Shown piece after piece: positions 11,700-19,598 of a DNA stretch of 64,000 bases (positions are counted from its first letter, which is position 1; each line of letters opens with the position of its first letter). The stretch lies in contig CAZEDU010000009.1 of NCBI GenBank assembly GCA_964511185.1, forward strand, positions 1 to 64,000, given 5' to 3'. A model generated the notes under the pieces. That model was not told the DNA's origin, did no database searches, and was given only the letters and a program-made list of their open reading frames with translations. Both the position numbers and the translations under genes were made by a program. Source of the stretch: CAZEDU01 sp964511185 (GTDB taxonomy: Bacteria > Myxococcota > Myxococcia > Myxococcales > Myxococcaceae).

Positions 11700-12161
11700 G
11701 TGACCGTGGACGAGCTCAAAGCGCATATCGAACAGGCCAGGGGCAGCTCGGGCCGCGAGCGCGCGCGGCGGGCGGGGGAGCTCGCGGCCGCGCTGAAGCG
11801 GCTCCAAGGCGCGCCGCGCGAGATCGCCGACTGCTTGGGGGAGCAGCTCGAGCGGCGAAGCTTCGACGGGCTCGTCGACGAAGGGGGAAGGAGCGTGCGC
11901 CGGGCCGCGGTGGAGGCGTTGCTCGCGCTGGGGTACCCGTTCGCGCTCGAGGTGCGGCCTGAGGATTGGGCCGACTACCGGGGTGGGGCGTCGAATCGGT
12001 GGGAACGCGCTGGGAACGTCGCGCTCGGGGTGGCGCTCGTCGTGTCCGTGTCGGGGTTGGCCGCGCTGGGGTTCGAGCCGCTGCTCGCCGCCGCCGCCGC
12101 CGGAGCGGGCGCGGTGAACCTCTGGGCCCACCGCCGCCGGCTGTTCCGCCGATCGCGCTGA
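11700..12161 (+). CDS. Membrane-associated protein of unknown function
   Basis: The protein is 153 residues from a GTG start at 11700 (a GTG at 11706 is also possible). The first 95 residues are helical and charged, with a short HEAT-like feel (RSVRRAAVEALLALGYPFAL). Two adjoining hydrophobic segments follow (NVALGVALVVSVSGLAALG and PLLAAAAAGAGAVNLW), and the end is a basic tail that fits the inside of the membrane. This suggests a soluble helical domain hung on a membrane hairpin. It is divergent from the GNAT gene with a 36-base gap, so the two share a promoter region. Confidence 0.6.
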   Translation: MTVDELKAHIEQARGSSGRERARRAGELAAALKRLQGAPREIADCLGEQLERRSFDGLVDEGGRSVRRAAVEALLALGYPFALEVRPEDWADYRGGASNRWERAGNVALGVALVVSVSGLAALGFEPLLAAAAAGAGAVNLWAHRRRLFRRSR

Positions 12162-12331
12162 GCGCCTGTCACCCCTGCCACATCGGTCAGCGAGCTCTCC
12201 CACGCGGCGAACACCGCGAGCGTCTCGGCATGGTGCAGCCCGGATGCGGTCGGGCGTCGCGTCAGTGCTTGCGCACCGACGGTCAAAGGCACCTCCGCCA
12301 GATGAGAGGTCGACAGAGATGTCAGCCCAAT

Positions 12332-12374
12332 GGACTAGTGTCTGAGCGTCGGTATACTAGACGTACGTTCAGGT
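12332..12374 (+). promoter_or_regulatory. recA promoter with LexA (SOS) box
   Basis: A possible -35 (TGGACT, 12332-12337) is followed 16 bases later by a -10 (TATACT, 12354-12359). Overlapping the -10, at 12358-12374, is CTAGACGTACGTTCAGG. It matches 15 of 17 positions of the LexA box that I recall for Myxococcus xanthus (CTRHAMRYBYGTTCAGS), including all of the conserved GTTCAG. Binding there would block the promoter, so recA should be induced by DNA damage. Confidence 0.7.
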
Positions 12375-12412
12375 GACGCCCGAGGTGGGCGGCCGAGTCA
12401 CAGGAGAGTGAG

Positions 12413-13489
12413 ATGGCGGTGAATCCAGAGAAAGAGAAGGCGATTGAGCTGGCGATGAGCGCGGTGGAGCGCCAGTTCGGCAAAGGCTCGATCATGCGGT
12501 TGGGGAAAGACGAGCCCCTCATCCGCGACGTTCAGGTCATTTCGACCGGCTCCATTTCGCTCGACATCGCGCTGGGCGTGGGCGGCGTGCCGAAGGGCCG
12601 CATCGTCGAGATTTACGGGCCGGAGTCGTCCGGTAAGACGACCTTGTGCCTCCACATCGTCGCCGAAGCCCAGAAGAAGGGCGGGGTGTGCGGCTACATC
12701 GACGCCGAGCACGCGATGGACGTCGGCTATGCGCGCAAGCTGGGCGTGCGCACCGACGACCTGCTCCTGTCGCAACCCGACACCGGCGAGCAGGCGCTCG
12801 AGATCGCCGAGATGCTCGTTCGCTCCGGCGCCATCGACGTGCTGGTCATCGACTCGGTCGCCGCGCTCGTCCCCAAGGCCGAGCTCGAGGGCGAGATGGG
12901 CGACGCGCACATGGGCGTGCAGGCCCGCTTGATGAGCCAGGCCTTGCGCAAGCTCACCGGCACCATCTCGAAGAGCCAGACCTGCGTCATCTTCATCAAC
13001 CAGATTCGCCAGAAGATCGGCGTGATGTTCGGCAACCCCGAGACGACCACCGGCGGCAACGCGCTCAAGTTCTATGCGTCGCAGCGGCTCGACATCCGCC
13101 GCATCGGCGCCATCAAGAACGGCGAGGTCACCATCGGCAACCGCACCCGCGTCAAGGTGGTGAAGAACAAGGTCGCGCCGCCTTTCAAAGAGGTGGAGTT
13201 CGACCTGATGTTCGGCTCGGGAATCTCGCGCGAGGGCGACCTCATCGACCTGGCCGCGGCCGAGAACATCGTCGACAAGAGCGGCGCCTGGTACGGCTTC
13301 AACGGCGAGCGCATCGGCCAGGGCCGCGAGAACGCCAAGGAGTTCCTCAAGGAGCACCCCGAGGTGATGAAGGAGATTGAGGCCAAGGTGCTCGAGAAGT
13401 ACGGCGTGGGCCAAAAGCCGACGCTCCAGGCGGTGCCCGACGCGGAGCCGGTCGAGGACAAGCGCCGCGCCAAGGCCGCCGGCAAGTAA
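12413..13489 (+). CDS. recA: Recombinase RecA
   Basis: RecA forms filaments on single-stranded DNA, drives homologous strand exchange and triggers LexA self-cleavage. The 358-residue protein has the Walker A motif GPESSGKTT, Walker B in VLVIDSVAAL, the L1/L2 region between QARLMSQALRKL and GGNALKFYASQRLDIRR, and a C-terminal domain rich in charged residues. The acidic C-terminal tail of many RecA proteins is replaced here by a mixed, Lys/Arg-rich end. An AGGAGAGTGAG ribosome-binding region precedes the ATG at 12413. Regulation by LexA is suggested by the box at 12358-12374. The next gene begins 57 bases after the stop, behind a hairpin. Confidence 0.98.
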   Translation: MAVNPEKEKAIELAMSAVERQFGKGSIMRLGKDEPLIRDVQVISTGSISLDIALGVGGVPKGRIVEIYGPESSGKTTLCLHIVAEAQKKGGVCGYIDAEHAMDVGYARKLGVRTDDLLLSQPDTGEQALEIAEMLVRSGAIDVLVIDSVAALVPKAELEGEMGDAHMGVQARLMSQALRKLTGTISKSQTCVIFINQIRQKIGVMFGNPETTTGGNALKFYASQRLDIRRIGAIKNGEVTIGNRTRVKVVKNKVAPPFKEVEFDLMFGSGISREGDLIDLAAAENIVDKSGAWYGFNGERIGQGRENAKEFLKEHPEVMKEIEAKVLEKYGVGQKPTLQAVPDAEPVEDKRRAKAAGK

Positions 13490-13507
13490 CCGCCGGCTCC
13501 GAAGCTG

Positions 13508-13549
13508 GTATGGAGCTCCCCTCGCAAAAGGATGTGGGGAGCTCCATGC
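13508..13549 (+). promoter_or_regulatory. Perfect hairpin covering the ribosome-binding site and start codon
   Basis: ATGGAGCTCCCC (13510-13521) is the exact reverse complement of GGGGAGCTCCAT (13536-13547). Two more flanking pairs (one G-T, one G-C) extend the stem to 14 pairs around a 14-base loop. The 3' arm contains both the GGGGAG ribosome-binding site and two bases of the ATG at 13546. It could hide the start of the downstream lipoprotein gene or help to end the recA message. Confidence 0.65.
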
Positions 13550-14808
13550 GAACTTTTCTTTCCTGTTCGTTTCTCGCCCTCGCGGCTTGCGTCCCCGTCT
13601 CGCTGGACGATGGTGCGCCGCGCCCCGACGGCGGTGAAGACACGCCTCTGCCCCCCGGCGCGGGCTGCTTGGCGGCTTCGCTCCTCGAGCCCTTGGGTCG
13701 ACCGCACCTGGTCATCGGCGCGTCGATGAGCGACGCGGTCGCGGGCGCGGCGCCCTTCGGGCTTCGCTACGAGTACCTGGCGGGCGGCTTGTTCGATGGC
13801 GACGACGCCTGCGCCAGCTGCACCAGCGGCTGCACCTCGGCAGGCGCTTCGTGCGCGGGGGGCGGCTGTGGCTGGTGGGGGTGTTGGCAGGACACCAGCA
13901 AGCCTCCGGGCGACTACGTCCGCCGCTTCATCGGCCGGGCCGCGGACCAAGGGCAGCTCCCGATGGTGACCTACTATTTGCTGCTTCACGGGAGCGGCGT
14001 GGACGAAGGCGCGGACGAGGTCGCCGCCGTGGCCGACGCGGCGTTCATGCGGCGCTACTACGCCGACTTCCGCTTCTTCTTGAAGCAGCTGGGCGCCACG
14101 CCGACGCTGGTGCACTTGGAGCCCGACCTGTGGGGCTACGCGCAGCAGGAGAACGGCGACCCGGCGGAGCTCCCCGCCGCGGTGGCGAGCGCCAACCCGA
14201 CCGACTGCGCGTCACAGCCGAACACCTTCGCCGGCTTTGGGCGCTGCCTGGTCGCCATGGTGCGCAAGTACGCGCCGCAGTCGAAGGTGGGCTTTCACGC
14301 CTCGGGCTGGGGGCCGGGCATCGACGCCTTGAGCAACAGCGACGACCTGGTCGACATCGCCGCCGAGGCGCGGGCGCTGGGGACGTTCCTGCTCGGGCTG
14401 GGGGCGGGGGAAGGGGACTTCGTGGGGGTCGAGGCGAGCGACCGCGACGCGGGCTACTACCAGTCCATCGGACGCGACACCTGGTGGGACGAGACCAACC
14501 AGGCGCTGCCGCACTTTCACCAGGCGTTCACCTGGGCCAAGGCGCTCGCCGAGCAGGTGAACCGGCCGCTGGTGTGGTGGCAGCTGCCCGTCGGGAACAT
14601 GGGGCTGCCGAACGTCTCGGGGAAATGGAAGGACAACCGGGTGGAGTACTTCTTCTCGCACCTCTCGGAGGTGGTGGGCGCGCACGGGGCGGCGGTCGCC
14701 TTCGGCGCGGGCGCCCAGGGACAGACCACGCCCGAGACGGATGATGGATTTCTGGTCACGCGCGTGAAGCAGTACGCCGCCCAGCCCATCGCCTCGTGCG
14801 CGCCGTGA
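13546..14808 (+). CDS. Secreted lipoprotein, possible glycoside-hydrolase-like barrel
   Basis: The 420-residue protein has a lipoprotein signal (SFLALAAC) when started at 13546, which also has a GGGGAG ribosome-binding site. An ATG 36 bases upstream would put a poor leader before the signal. After a Pro/Asp-rich linker comes a Cys-rich stretch (CASCTSGC, then CWQDT). Alternating strands and helices follow, with segments such as TLVHLEPDLWGY, KVGFHASGWG and RPLVWWQLPVGN, which resemble a TIM-barrel hydrolase. The acidic residues in HLEPD and WWDETN are candidate catalytic groups. I do not recognise a defined family, so the hydrolase idea is an inference. Confidence 0.6.
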   Translation: MRTFLSCSFLALAACVPVSLDDGAPRPDGGEDTPLPPGAGCLAASLLEPLGRPHLVIGASMSDAVAGAAPFGLRYEYLAGGLFDGDDACASCTSGCTSAGASCAGGGCGWWGCWQDTSKPPGDYVRRFIGRAADQGQLPMVTYYLLLHGSGVDEGADEVAAVADAAFMRRYYADFRFFLKQLGATPTLVHLEPDLWGYAQQENGDPAELPAAVASANPTDCASQPNTFAGFGRCLVAMVRKYAPQSKVGFHASGWGPGIDALSNSDDLVDIAAEARALGTFLLGLGAGEGDFVGVEASDRDAGYYQSIGRDTWWDETNQALPHFHQAFTWAKALAEQVNRPLVWWQLPVGNMGLPNVSGKWKDNRVEYFFSHLSEVVGAHGAAVAFGAGAQGQTTPETDDGFLVTRVKQYAAQPIASCAP

Positions 14809-14817
14809 AGTTGGGGA

Positions 14818-16428
14818 CTAAGTGCCCTGGCGCCGAATCTTGACCGCGAGGCGCCGCAGGTCTTCGTTCACCTTCACGAACTGCTGGCGGCCCTTCTCCT
14901 CGGCGATCTGCTTCTCCAGGTCGGCCAGCTTCCCTTGCGCTTTGGCCGCGGCTTCCTTGTTGTCGTGGATGAGCCAGTCGGTGGCCATGATGACCGCGAT
15001 GCGGGTGTCGAGGTTCTCCTCGGTCAGCCGCGCGGCCAGCGCCTCGAGGTGCTCGGCCCGACCAGAGCGGCCCACCTCGTAGGCGGCGCGCTCGCGCACC
15101 CGCGCGTCGGGGTCGGTGAGCTTCTTCGCCCAGCACGCCGAGTCGGTCTTGCACTCCGCTCCGGCCTCCAGCGGCTTCGTCAGCGCCTGAATGTGCTCCA
15201 CGTGTTTCTTCGCGAGCGCCGCCGGCTCCTTGCAGCCCATGTAGTCGGGGTTCTCCTGGCACTCGGCGGTGGTGAGCTTCTCTTCCTCGGCGGCCCACTT
15301 CTCGAAGGCTGGCTTCTCGCGCTCGTCGCCGAGCAGCGCGACTGCGCTCATCGCGCCTTCTCGCGCGTCCCACGAGCCCTGCGTCGCCGACTTGAGCAGC
15401 CCCGGAATCGCGTCGCGTGAGCCGATGCGGGCGAGCGCCCGGGTGTACTCGCCGCGCGCGGTGGCCTCTTCCTCGCCCAGCATCGCGGAGAGCGGCTTCA
15501 CCGCCTCTTTGCTGCGCATGCGGCCCAACGCGTCGGCCATGCGCATGCGGACGAACAGCTTCACGTCCAGGTAGGGGTCGTCGTAGTTCAGTCGCTTGAC
15601 CAGGTCCTTCTCGGAGCGGGGGTCGTGCAGGTCGCCCAGCACCTGCGCGGCCTTGGCCCACAGCGCCGCCTCCTTGACCTGCTTCTCGCGCGCCCAGGCG
15701 AGCAGCTCCTTGTCCTCGTTCTTCAAGACCGGGAGCACCGCGTCCGCGGCGGGCGAGCCCAGCTGGTACAGCGCGAACGACGACTCGACGTAGAACGAGA
15801 TGCCCTGGCGCTCGCGGAACATCATCTTCACCAGCACCGGCACCGCCTTCGGGTCGCCGATGTGGCCGAGCGCCTCGATGGCCTTCTTGTTGATGAACGG
15901 CGAGATCGACTCGTCTCCCGCCAGCTCGATGAGCGCGGGCACGGCCTCCTTCGCGCGGAGCAGGCCGAGTGCGTTGATCGCCTCGACGCGGGTGAAGTTG
16001 TCCTTGAGCTTCACCATCTTGAGGAGCGTGGGGGTGGCCTGCGCTTGCCCCACCAGCCCCAGGCCGACGGCGATCTCCTTGTTGAGGCCGTTGCTCGCGC
16101 CGTCGCTCGGGGCCCACTCGATGGCCTCGGAGAGCGGCTCGACCGACGAAGGGTCCTTCAGCTCGTTCAAGATGCGAACGACGCTCGTCTTCACCTCGGC
16201 CCTCTTCTCGTCCCGGAGGTGCTTGTGGAGCAGCGGGAGGAAGCTGGGGTTGACCCGCTTCGACTCGCGCAGATCGTCGAGCAGCCGCAAGCGCTCCTTG
16301 CTGTTTCGCGCCCCGTCGAGCGCCTTACCCCAATACTCCGGCGTGGCCGGATCGCCCTTGCAACCCGACAGAGCGACCATCGAAAGTGCCAACGCCACCG
16401 AGCAGGTCCAAGCGGCCGAGCGCGTCAT
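14818..16428 (-). CDS. HEAT-repeat lipoprotein
   Basis: The 536-residue protein starts with a lipoprotein signal (SMVALSGC, Cys near residue 23). Nearly all of the mature protein is HEAT/PBS-lyase-type helical repeats, with recurring segments such as FINKKAIEALGHIGDPKAVPVL and VRMRMADALGRMRSKEAVKPL. Such solenoids bind other proteins. A break near residues 390-430 holds three cysteines (CQENPDYMGC and CKTDSACW) that could form disulfides outside the cytoplasm. The ATG at 16428 has a GGGGG run upstream and gives a clean signal peptide. It is divergent from the HAMP-protein gene and convergent with the preceding lipoprotein gene. Confidence 0.85.
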   Translation of the reverse strand: MTRSAAWTCSVALALSMVALSGCKGDPATPEYWGKALDGARNSKERLRLLDDLRESKRVNPSFLPLLHKHLRDEKRAEVKTSVVRILNELKDPSSVEPLSEAIEWAPSDGASNGLNKEIAVGLGLVGQAQATPTLLKMVKLKDNFTRVEAINALGLLRAKEAVPALIELAGDESISPFINKKAIEALGHIGDPKAVPVLVKMMFRERQGISFYVESSFALYQLGSPAADAVLPVLKNEDKELLAWAREKQVKEAALWAKAAQVLGDLHDPRSEKDLVKRLNYDDPYLDVKLFVRMRMADALGRMRSKEAVKPLSAMLGEEEATARGEYTRALARIGSRDAIPGLLKSATQGSWDAREGAMSAVALLGDEREKPAFEKWAAEEEKLTTAECQENPDYMGCKEPAALAKKHVEHIQALTKPLEAGAECKTDSACWAKKLTDPDARVRERAAYEVGRSGRAEHLEALAARLTEENLDTRIAVIMATDWLIHDNKEAAAKAQGKLADLEKQIAEEKGRQQFVKVNEDLRRLAVKIRRQGT

Positions 16429-16554
16429 GCGTAACCCCCGAGTGCGGTGAGTGAAACAAGGCCCGCTCTTAACACACCTGTTGCGTTCGAAGGGCCCAAA
16501 GAAGGGCGTGGAAGGGCGCGCCAGCTCGCTCGCTTCGCAGTAATCTTCGGGCTC

Positions 16555-17184
16555 GTGAACACCACTGCCTCCGGCGCGCAGCCGAAGCTCACCCGCAAGA
16601 GCTACCTCATCGACCGCGGGTTTCAGCTCAAGTACACCGTTCTGCTCGTCGCCGCCGGCGCGCTGATCTGCGCTCTGTTCGGCGCGATGATGTACCTGGT
16701 TCACCTCGACTCGCAGCGCGGGCTCGTCGCCGAGCTCTCGCGGCTGACCCCGACCTTGTCGCCGGAGCTCGCGCTGCAGCTGCGCGAGTCGGAGGTGACG
16801 CTCGTCTCGCTCATCGTGGTGACCACGCTCTTGATGGCTTCGGCGCTCGGGCTGTTCGGCGTGCTCGTCACCCACCGGGTGGCCGGGCCGGTGTACGTGA
16901 TGTCGCGCTACATCGGCACGCTCGCGCAGGGGCGGTTCCCCTTGATGCGGGGGCTGCGCCGCAACGACGAGCTCAAGTCATTCTTCGAGCGGTTCCAGTC
17001 CGCCGTCGAGACGCTCCGACAGCGCGAGCTGGAAGAGGTGAAGGAGTTGGAGGAGGCGCTCGCGGTGTTGAACCGCATCGCGGGCTCGGGCGACGGCGCG
17101 CAGGCGGTGGCCAAGCTCGAGAAGCTCACGGAGCAGAAGCGCGTCTCGGCCCAGCCGGTCGCTCCCGCGCCGCTCAAGAACTGA
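16555..17184 (+). CDS. Two-span membrane protein with HAMP-like linker
   Basis: The protein is 209 residues from a GTG at 16555. An upstream ATG at 16447 would add 36 residues that overlap the divergent promoter region. There are two membrane spans (YTVLLVAAGALICALFGAMM and VTLVSLIVVTTLLMASALGL) around a short outer loop of about 30 residues. A HAMP-like segment follows (THRVAGPVYVMSRYIGTLAQG), then a coiled coil (QRELEEVKELEEALAVLN). There is no kinase or chemotaxis signalling module after it, so it is a stand-alone HAMP protein. It probably passes or scaffolds a signal, but its partner is unknown. Confidence 0.75.
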   Translation: MNTTASGAQPKLTRKSYLIDRGFQLKYTVLLVAAGALICALFGAMMYLVHLDSQRGLVAELSRLTPTLSPELALQLRESEVTLVSLIVVTTLLMASALGLFGVLVTHRVAGPVYVMSRYIGTLAQGRFPLMRGLRRNDELKSFFERFQSAVETLRQRELEEVKELEEALAVLNRIAGSGDGAQAVAKLEKLTEQKRVSAQPVAPAPLKN

Positions 17185-17247
17185 GCGAGGGTGGCGAGGT
17201 CCGAGGTCGACTCGGATGTCTTTTGCGGAATGGCGCTTGGGAAATCC

Positions 17248-17276
17248 GGGGACAGTCCCCGTTGGGGACGGTCCCC
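17248..17276. repeat. REP-like 29-bp doublet palindrome, copy 2
   Basis: GGGGACAGTCCCC and GGGGACGGTCCCC are joined by GTT. The whole element is the exact reverse complement of 2131-2159. It lies in the gap between two convergent genes, the HAMP-protein gene and the 118-residue protein gene, a typical REP site. It may act as a two-way transcription stop. Confidence 0.75.
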
Positions 17277-17297
17277 CCCAACAGCGAGCTAGCTGGG

Positions 17298-17654
17298 TTA
17301 CCGCGCCGCTTGGGCGCGCTCTTCGTCGGCGATGACGCGGAAGCCCGCGCACGCGCCGAGCACGGCGAACGCTTTCCGGAAGGGGTGGTTGGGGCTCATT
17401 CGGTCGGCGACAGGCGCGAGCTTTCCGAGCATCAGCGACTGCACCGCGGGGCGAAGCTTTGCGAAGTCGGTGACGATCGCCTTCTCTCGGGCGGGGGTGA
17501 GCGTCGCGGTCTTCCGGCGCAGCGGGCCCAGGTTCTTCAGGATGCGCCCTTGCAGCGCCAGCTCGGCGCGGGTGGGGCGGGTGTCGTTGGTGCGCGTCGG
17601 GAGGACACAGACCGGCGCGTAGCGGCGACCTGGAATTCGGTTGGTTCCCATCAT
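17298..17654 (-). CDS. Hypothetical basic protein, second gene of a two-gene operon
   Basis: The 118-residue protein has no recognised domain, signal peptide or membrane span. It is rich in Arg, Ala and Leu and mostly helical in appearance; the KAFAVLGACAGFRVIADEE segment near its end is its most hydrophobic part. It starts 22 bases after the stop of the 476-residue protein upstream on the same strand, so the two are very likely co-transcribed and may work together. Confidence 0.5.
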   Translation of the reverse strand: MMGTNRIPGRRYAPVCVLPTRTNDTRPTRAELALQGRILKNLGPLRRKTATLTPAREKAIVTDFAKLRPAVQSLMLGKLAPVADRMSPNHPFRKAFAVLGACAGFRVIADEERAQAAR

Positions 17655-17676
17655 GGACCTCTTTCGTGGAGCGACT

Positions 17677-19107
17677 TCACATCCAGAACTTCGGGGAGAC
17701 GAACTTGAGGAATTGCCCCTTGAGGCGCGCCACCGTGCGTGCGACCGCGCGGGCCACGTCCTGCTTCGACTTGGGCTTCGACTTCATGATCACCGGGTGC
17801 GGGGCGCGGGGGGTGAAGCGCGGGAGCGCGTAGAACGCCGCCCCGGACTGGTAGCGCGCGTGGCGGCCGTTGTTCACCACCGTCAGCATTTGGTTCAGCA
17901 CGTTGCGGTAGTTCTCTTGCGTCACCGCGCCGTAGCGAAACCCGTTGCCCTTCAGGAAGACGCCGACCGCGGTGATGGCGGCCGCGTTGATGCCGGGGGT
18001 GTAGCGGTCGAGCATCGAGGCGGTCTGCTCGATGCGCCACTCGGCCTTGCCCTTCACCACGTCGTCTCCGAAGCGGCGGGCTCGCTCGCCGTACACCGCG
18101 CGCTGGGTAATGCTCTTGCCGTCTGGGTAGACCTCGAGCGCGAGGCTGCGGGCGTGCAGGCGCGCGGTGTTGAGGAAGGGCCGGTACTTCGCGGCGATGT
18201 CGGGGCGGGGCGGGGTGCCGAGCCGCAGCCAGAAGACGAGCCTTTGGTCCATCCCTTTGCGACGCGCGAGCACGTGCATCATCATGCGCAGCCGCTTGAG
18301 CAGCTCGGGCTTGATGTTGTGGCGCAGCTCATCGATGTGCACGTAGTCGAACTTCTCGTTCTCGATGATGTCGCGCACCAGCGCCGCGCCGTGGCGCACC
18401 GCCGTCTTCGCGTCGCCCTTGAGCAGGGTCTTCTCCAGCATCGCGACGGGCAGGCGGGCGGCGTAGCGAATCGGCAGTCCTTTGCGGAGCGCGGCGTTCT
18501 CCGGGGCGCGCGGGTCGAACGGCGGGGCGCCGCCCTTCTTGAGCTGGACGCGCTTGTTGAGCTGGGTGGGCCGGCCGACGTTCGAGGCGAAGATGATCTC
18601 CCCGCGCTTGCGGTCGCGCGCGAGCCGCTGCATCGCGGCCCGGTCGATGTCGCCGTTCGCCTTGCGCGGAAAGCCGTAATAGAGGGCGGCCTGGCGCTGC
18701 GCGCCGGGCGCGGCGGTGGGCGAGCTGGCCCGGAGCGCGCGCACCAGGTTGTTGGCGATGCCGGCCGCCGGTTCGCCGGTCAGCATCATCGCCCGGAGCG
18801 CCGCGTTGAGCTCGCCGGGGACCACCAGCACGCGGCCCGGGTTCTTCGCGCGGTCGCGGTCGTAGTCGAGGCGTATCTCTCGGGCGAGCACCTGGCCGAC
18901 CTGCCGCGGCGTGAGCACGCCCTGGCGGATGAGCTGTTTCGCGCGGCGAAGCAGCGCGCGCGCCGCGGCCGGGTTGTGCCCGCGCAAGGCTCGAGCCGCA
19001 CCCGCCTTGAGCCGCTTGATTTCGACCCGGGTCCGCGGACCGCCGGAGAGGAACCGCTCGAGCTGTCGTTCGAAGGCGCGGAGCCGTGGGTCGATGCGCT
19101 TGCCCAT
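17677..19107 (-). CDS. Hypothetical protein, Arg-rich, lineage-restricted appearance
   Basis: I do not recognise this 476-residue protein. It has no signal peptide or membrane segment and is strongly basic over its whole length. The N-terminal 80 residues are helical with repeated Arg/Ala pairs (KAGAARALRGHNPAAARALLRRA). The middle has KKGGAPPFDPRAPENAAL. Near residues 265-295 there is a His-rich helix (YVHIDELRHNIKPELLKRLRMMMHVL). Two long stretches of low sequence complexity make the fold unclear. It is the first gene of an operon with the 118-residue protein. Codon use matches the neighbours, so it does not look recently acquired. Confidence 0.6.
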   Translation of the reverse strand: MGKRIDPRLRAFERQLERFLSGGPRTRVEIKRLKAGAARALRGHNPAAARALLRRAKQLIRQGVLTPRQVGQVLAREIRLDYDRDRAKNPGRVLVVPGELNAALRAMMLTGEPAAGIANNLVRALRASSPTAAPGAQRQAALYYGFPRKANGDIDRAAMQRLARDRKRGEIIFASNVGRPTQLNKRVQLKKGGAPPFDPRAPENAALRKGLPIRYAARLPVAMLEKTLLKGDAKTAVRHGAALVRDIIENEKFDYVHIDELRHNIKPELLKRLRMMMHVLARRKGMDQRLVFWLRLGTPPRPDIAAKYRPFLNTARLHARSLALEVYPDGKSITQRAVYGERARRFGDDVVKGKAEWRIEQTASMLDRYTPGINAAAITAVGVFLKGNGFRYGAVTQENYRNVLNQMLTVVNNGRHARYQSGAAFYALPRFTPRAPHPVIMKSKPKSKQDVARAVARTVARLKGQFLKFVSPKFWM

Positions 19108-19598
19108 GCGTGAAGTGACTGTAGCGTGACCGCCGCGAACGGACCGAAAATGGCGGCTGTTCGATGAATCCGTCGAGTGACGTGGGTGTGGGCGTGCGGG
19201 TTACCGGGCGCTCTTTCCAAGGTGCTCCCAATTGGGTGGACAAAAGGGTCGGAAAGTCCCGGCGCGCTTCACTCCAAGAGAAACCAGCAACGCCTTTGCC
19301 AGAGTGAATCCGGATCAGACGCAAAAAATAGACGCACAATCAGTCTAGGTTTCCGACGCAAAAGTCGTAAACGAAAAAAGGCCCTCTGAAAAAGGCACCG
19401 GGGGGTAGGGCTTCCCGCGCGACCGTCAGATCCACTGCCTACCGTGGTGCGGCCGAGCCTTGGCAAAGCACGACGCATCGGAGCACCCGAGGTCGTGCAA
19501 CGAAGCCAGCCCCCGCTTCCAGGCCGCCTCTCGTCGCCATCGATTCGAGCGCAGTCGGCGGTAGCCAAGGCGACGGTGCCGCGCCATAACTCGCCGCC
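19108..19598. other. Intergenic region upstream of fmt
   Basis: This 491-bp gap lies between two divergent genes. A patch at about 19300-19390 is clearly more A-rich than its surroundings, with runs such as CAAAAAATAG and CGAAAAAAGG. A 70-codon frame at 19177-19389 crosses it but has no ribosome-binding site or sensible protein sequence. I find no clear promoter boxes or RNA gene. Confidence 0.4.

Noticed and set aside
19177..19389. Possible 70-residue gene upstream of fmt
   Set aside because: It has no ribosome-binding site, crosses an A-rich patch and has no conserved-looking segment.
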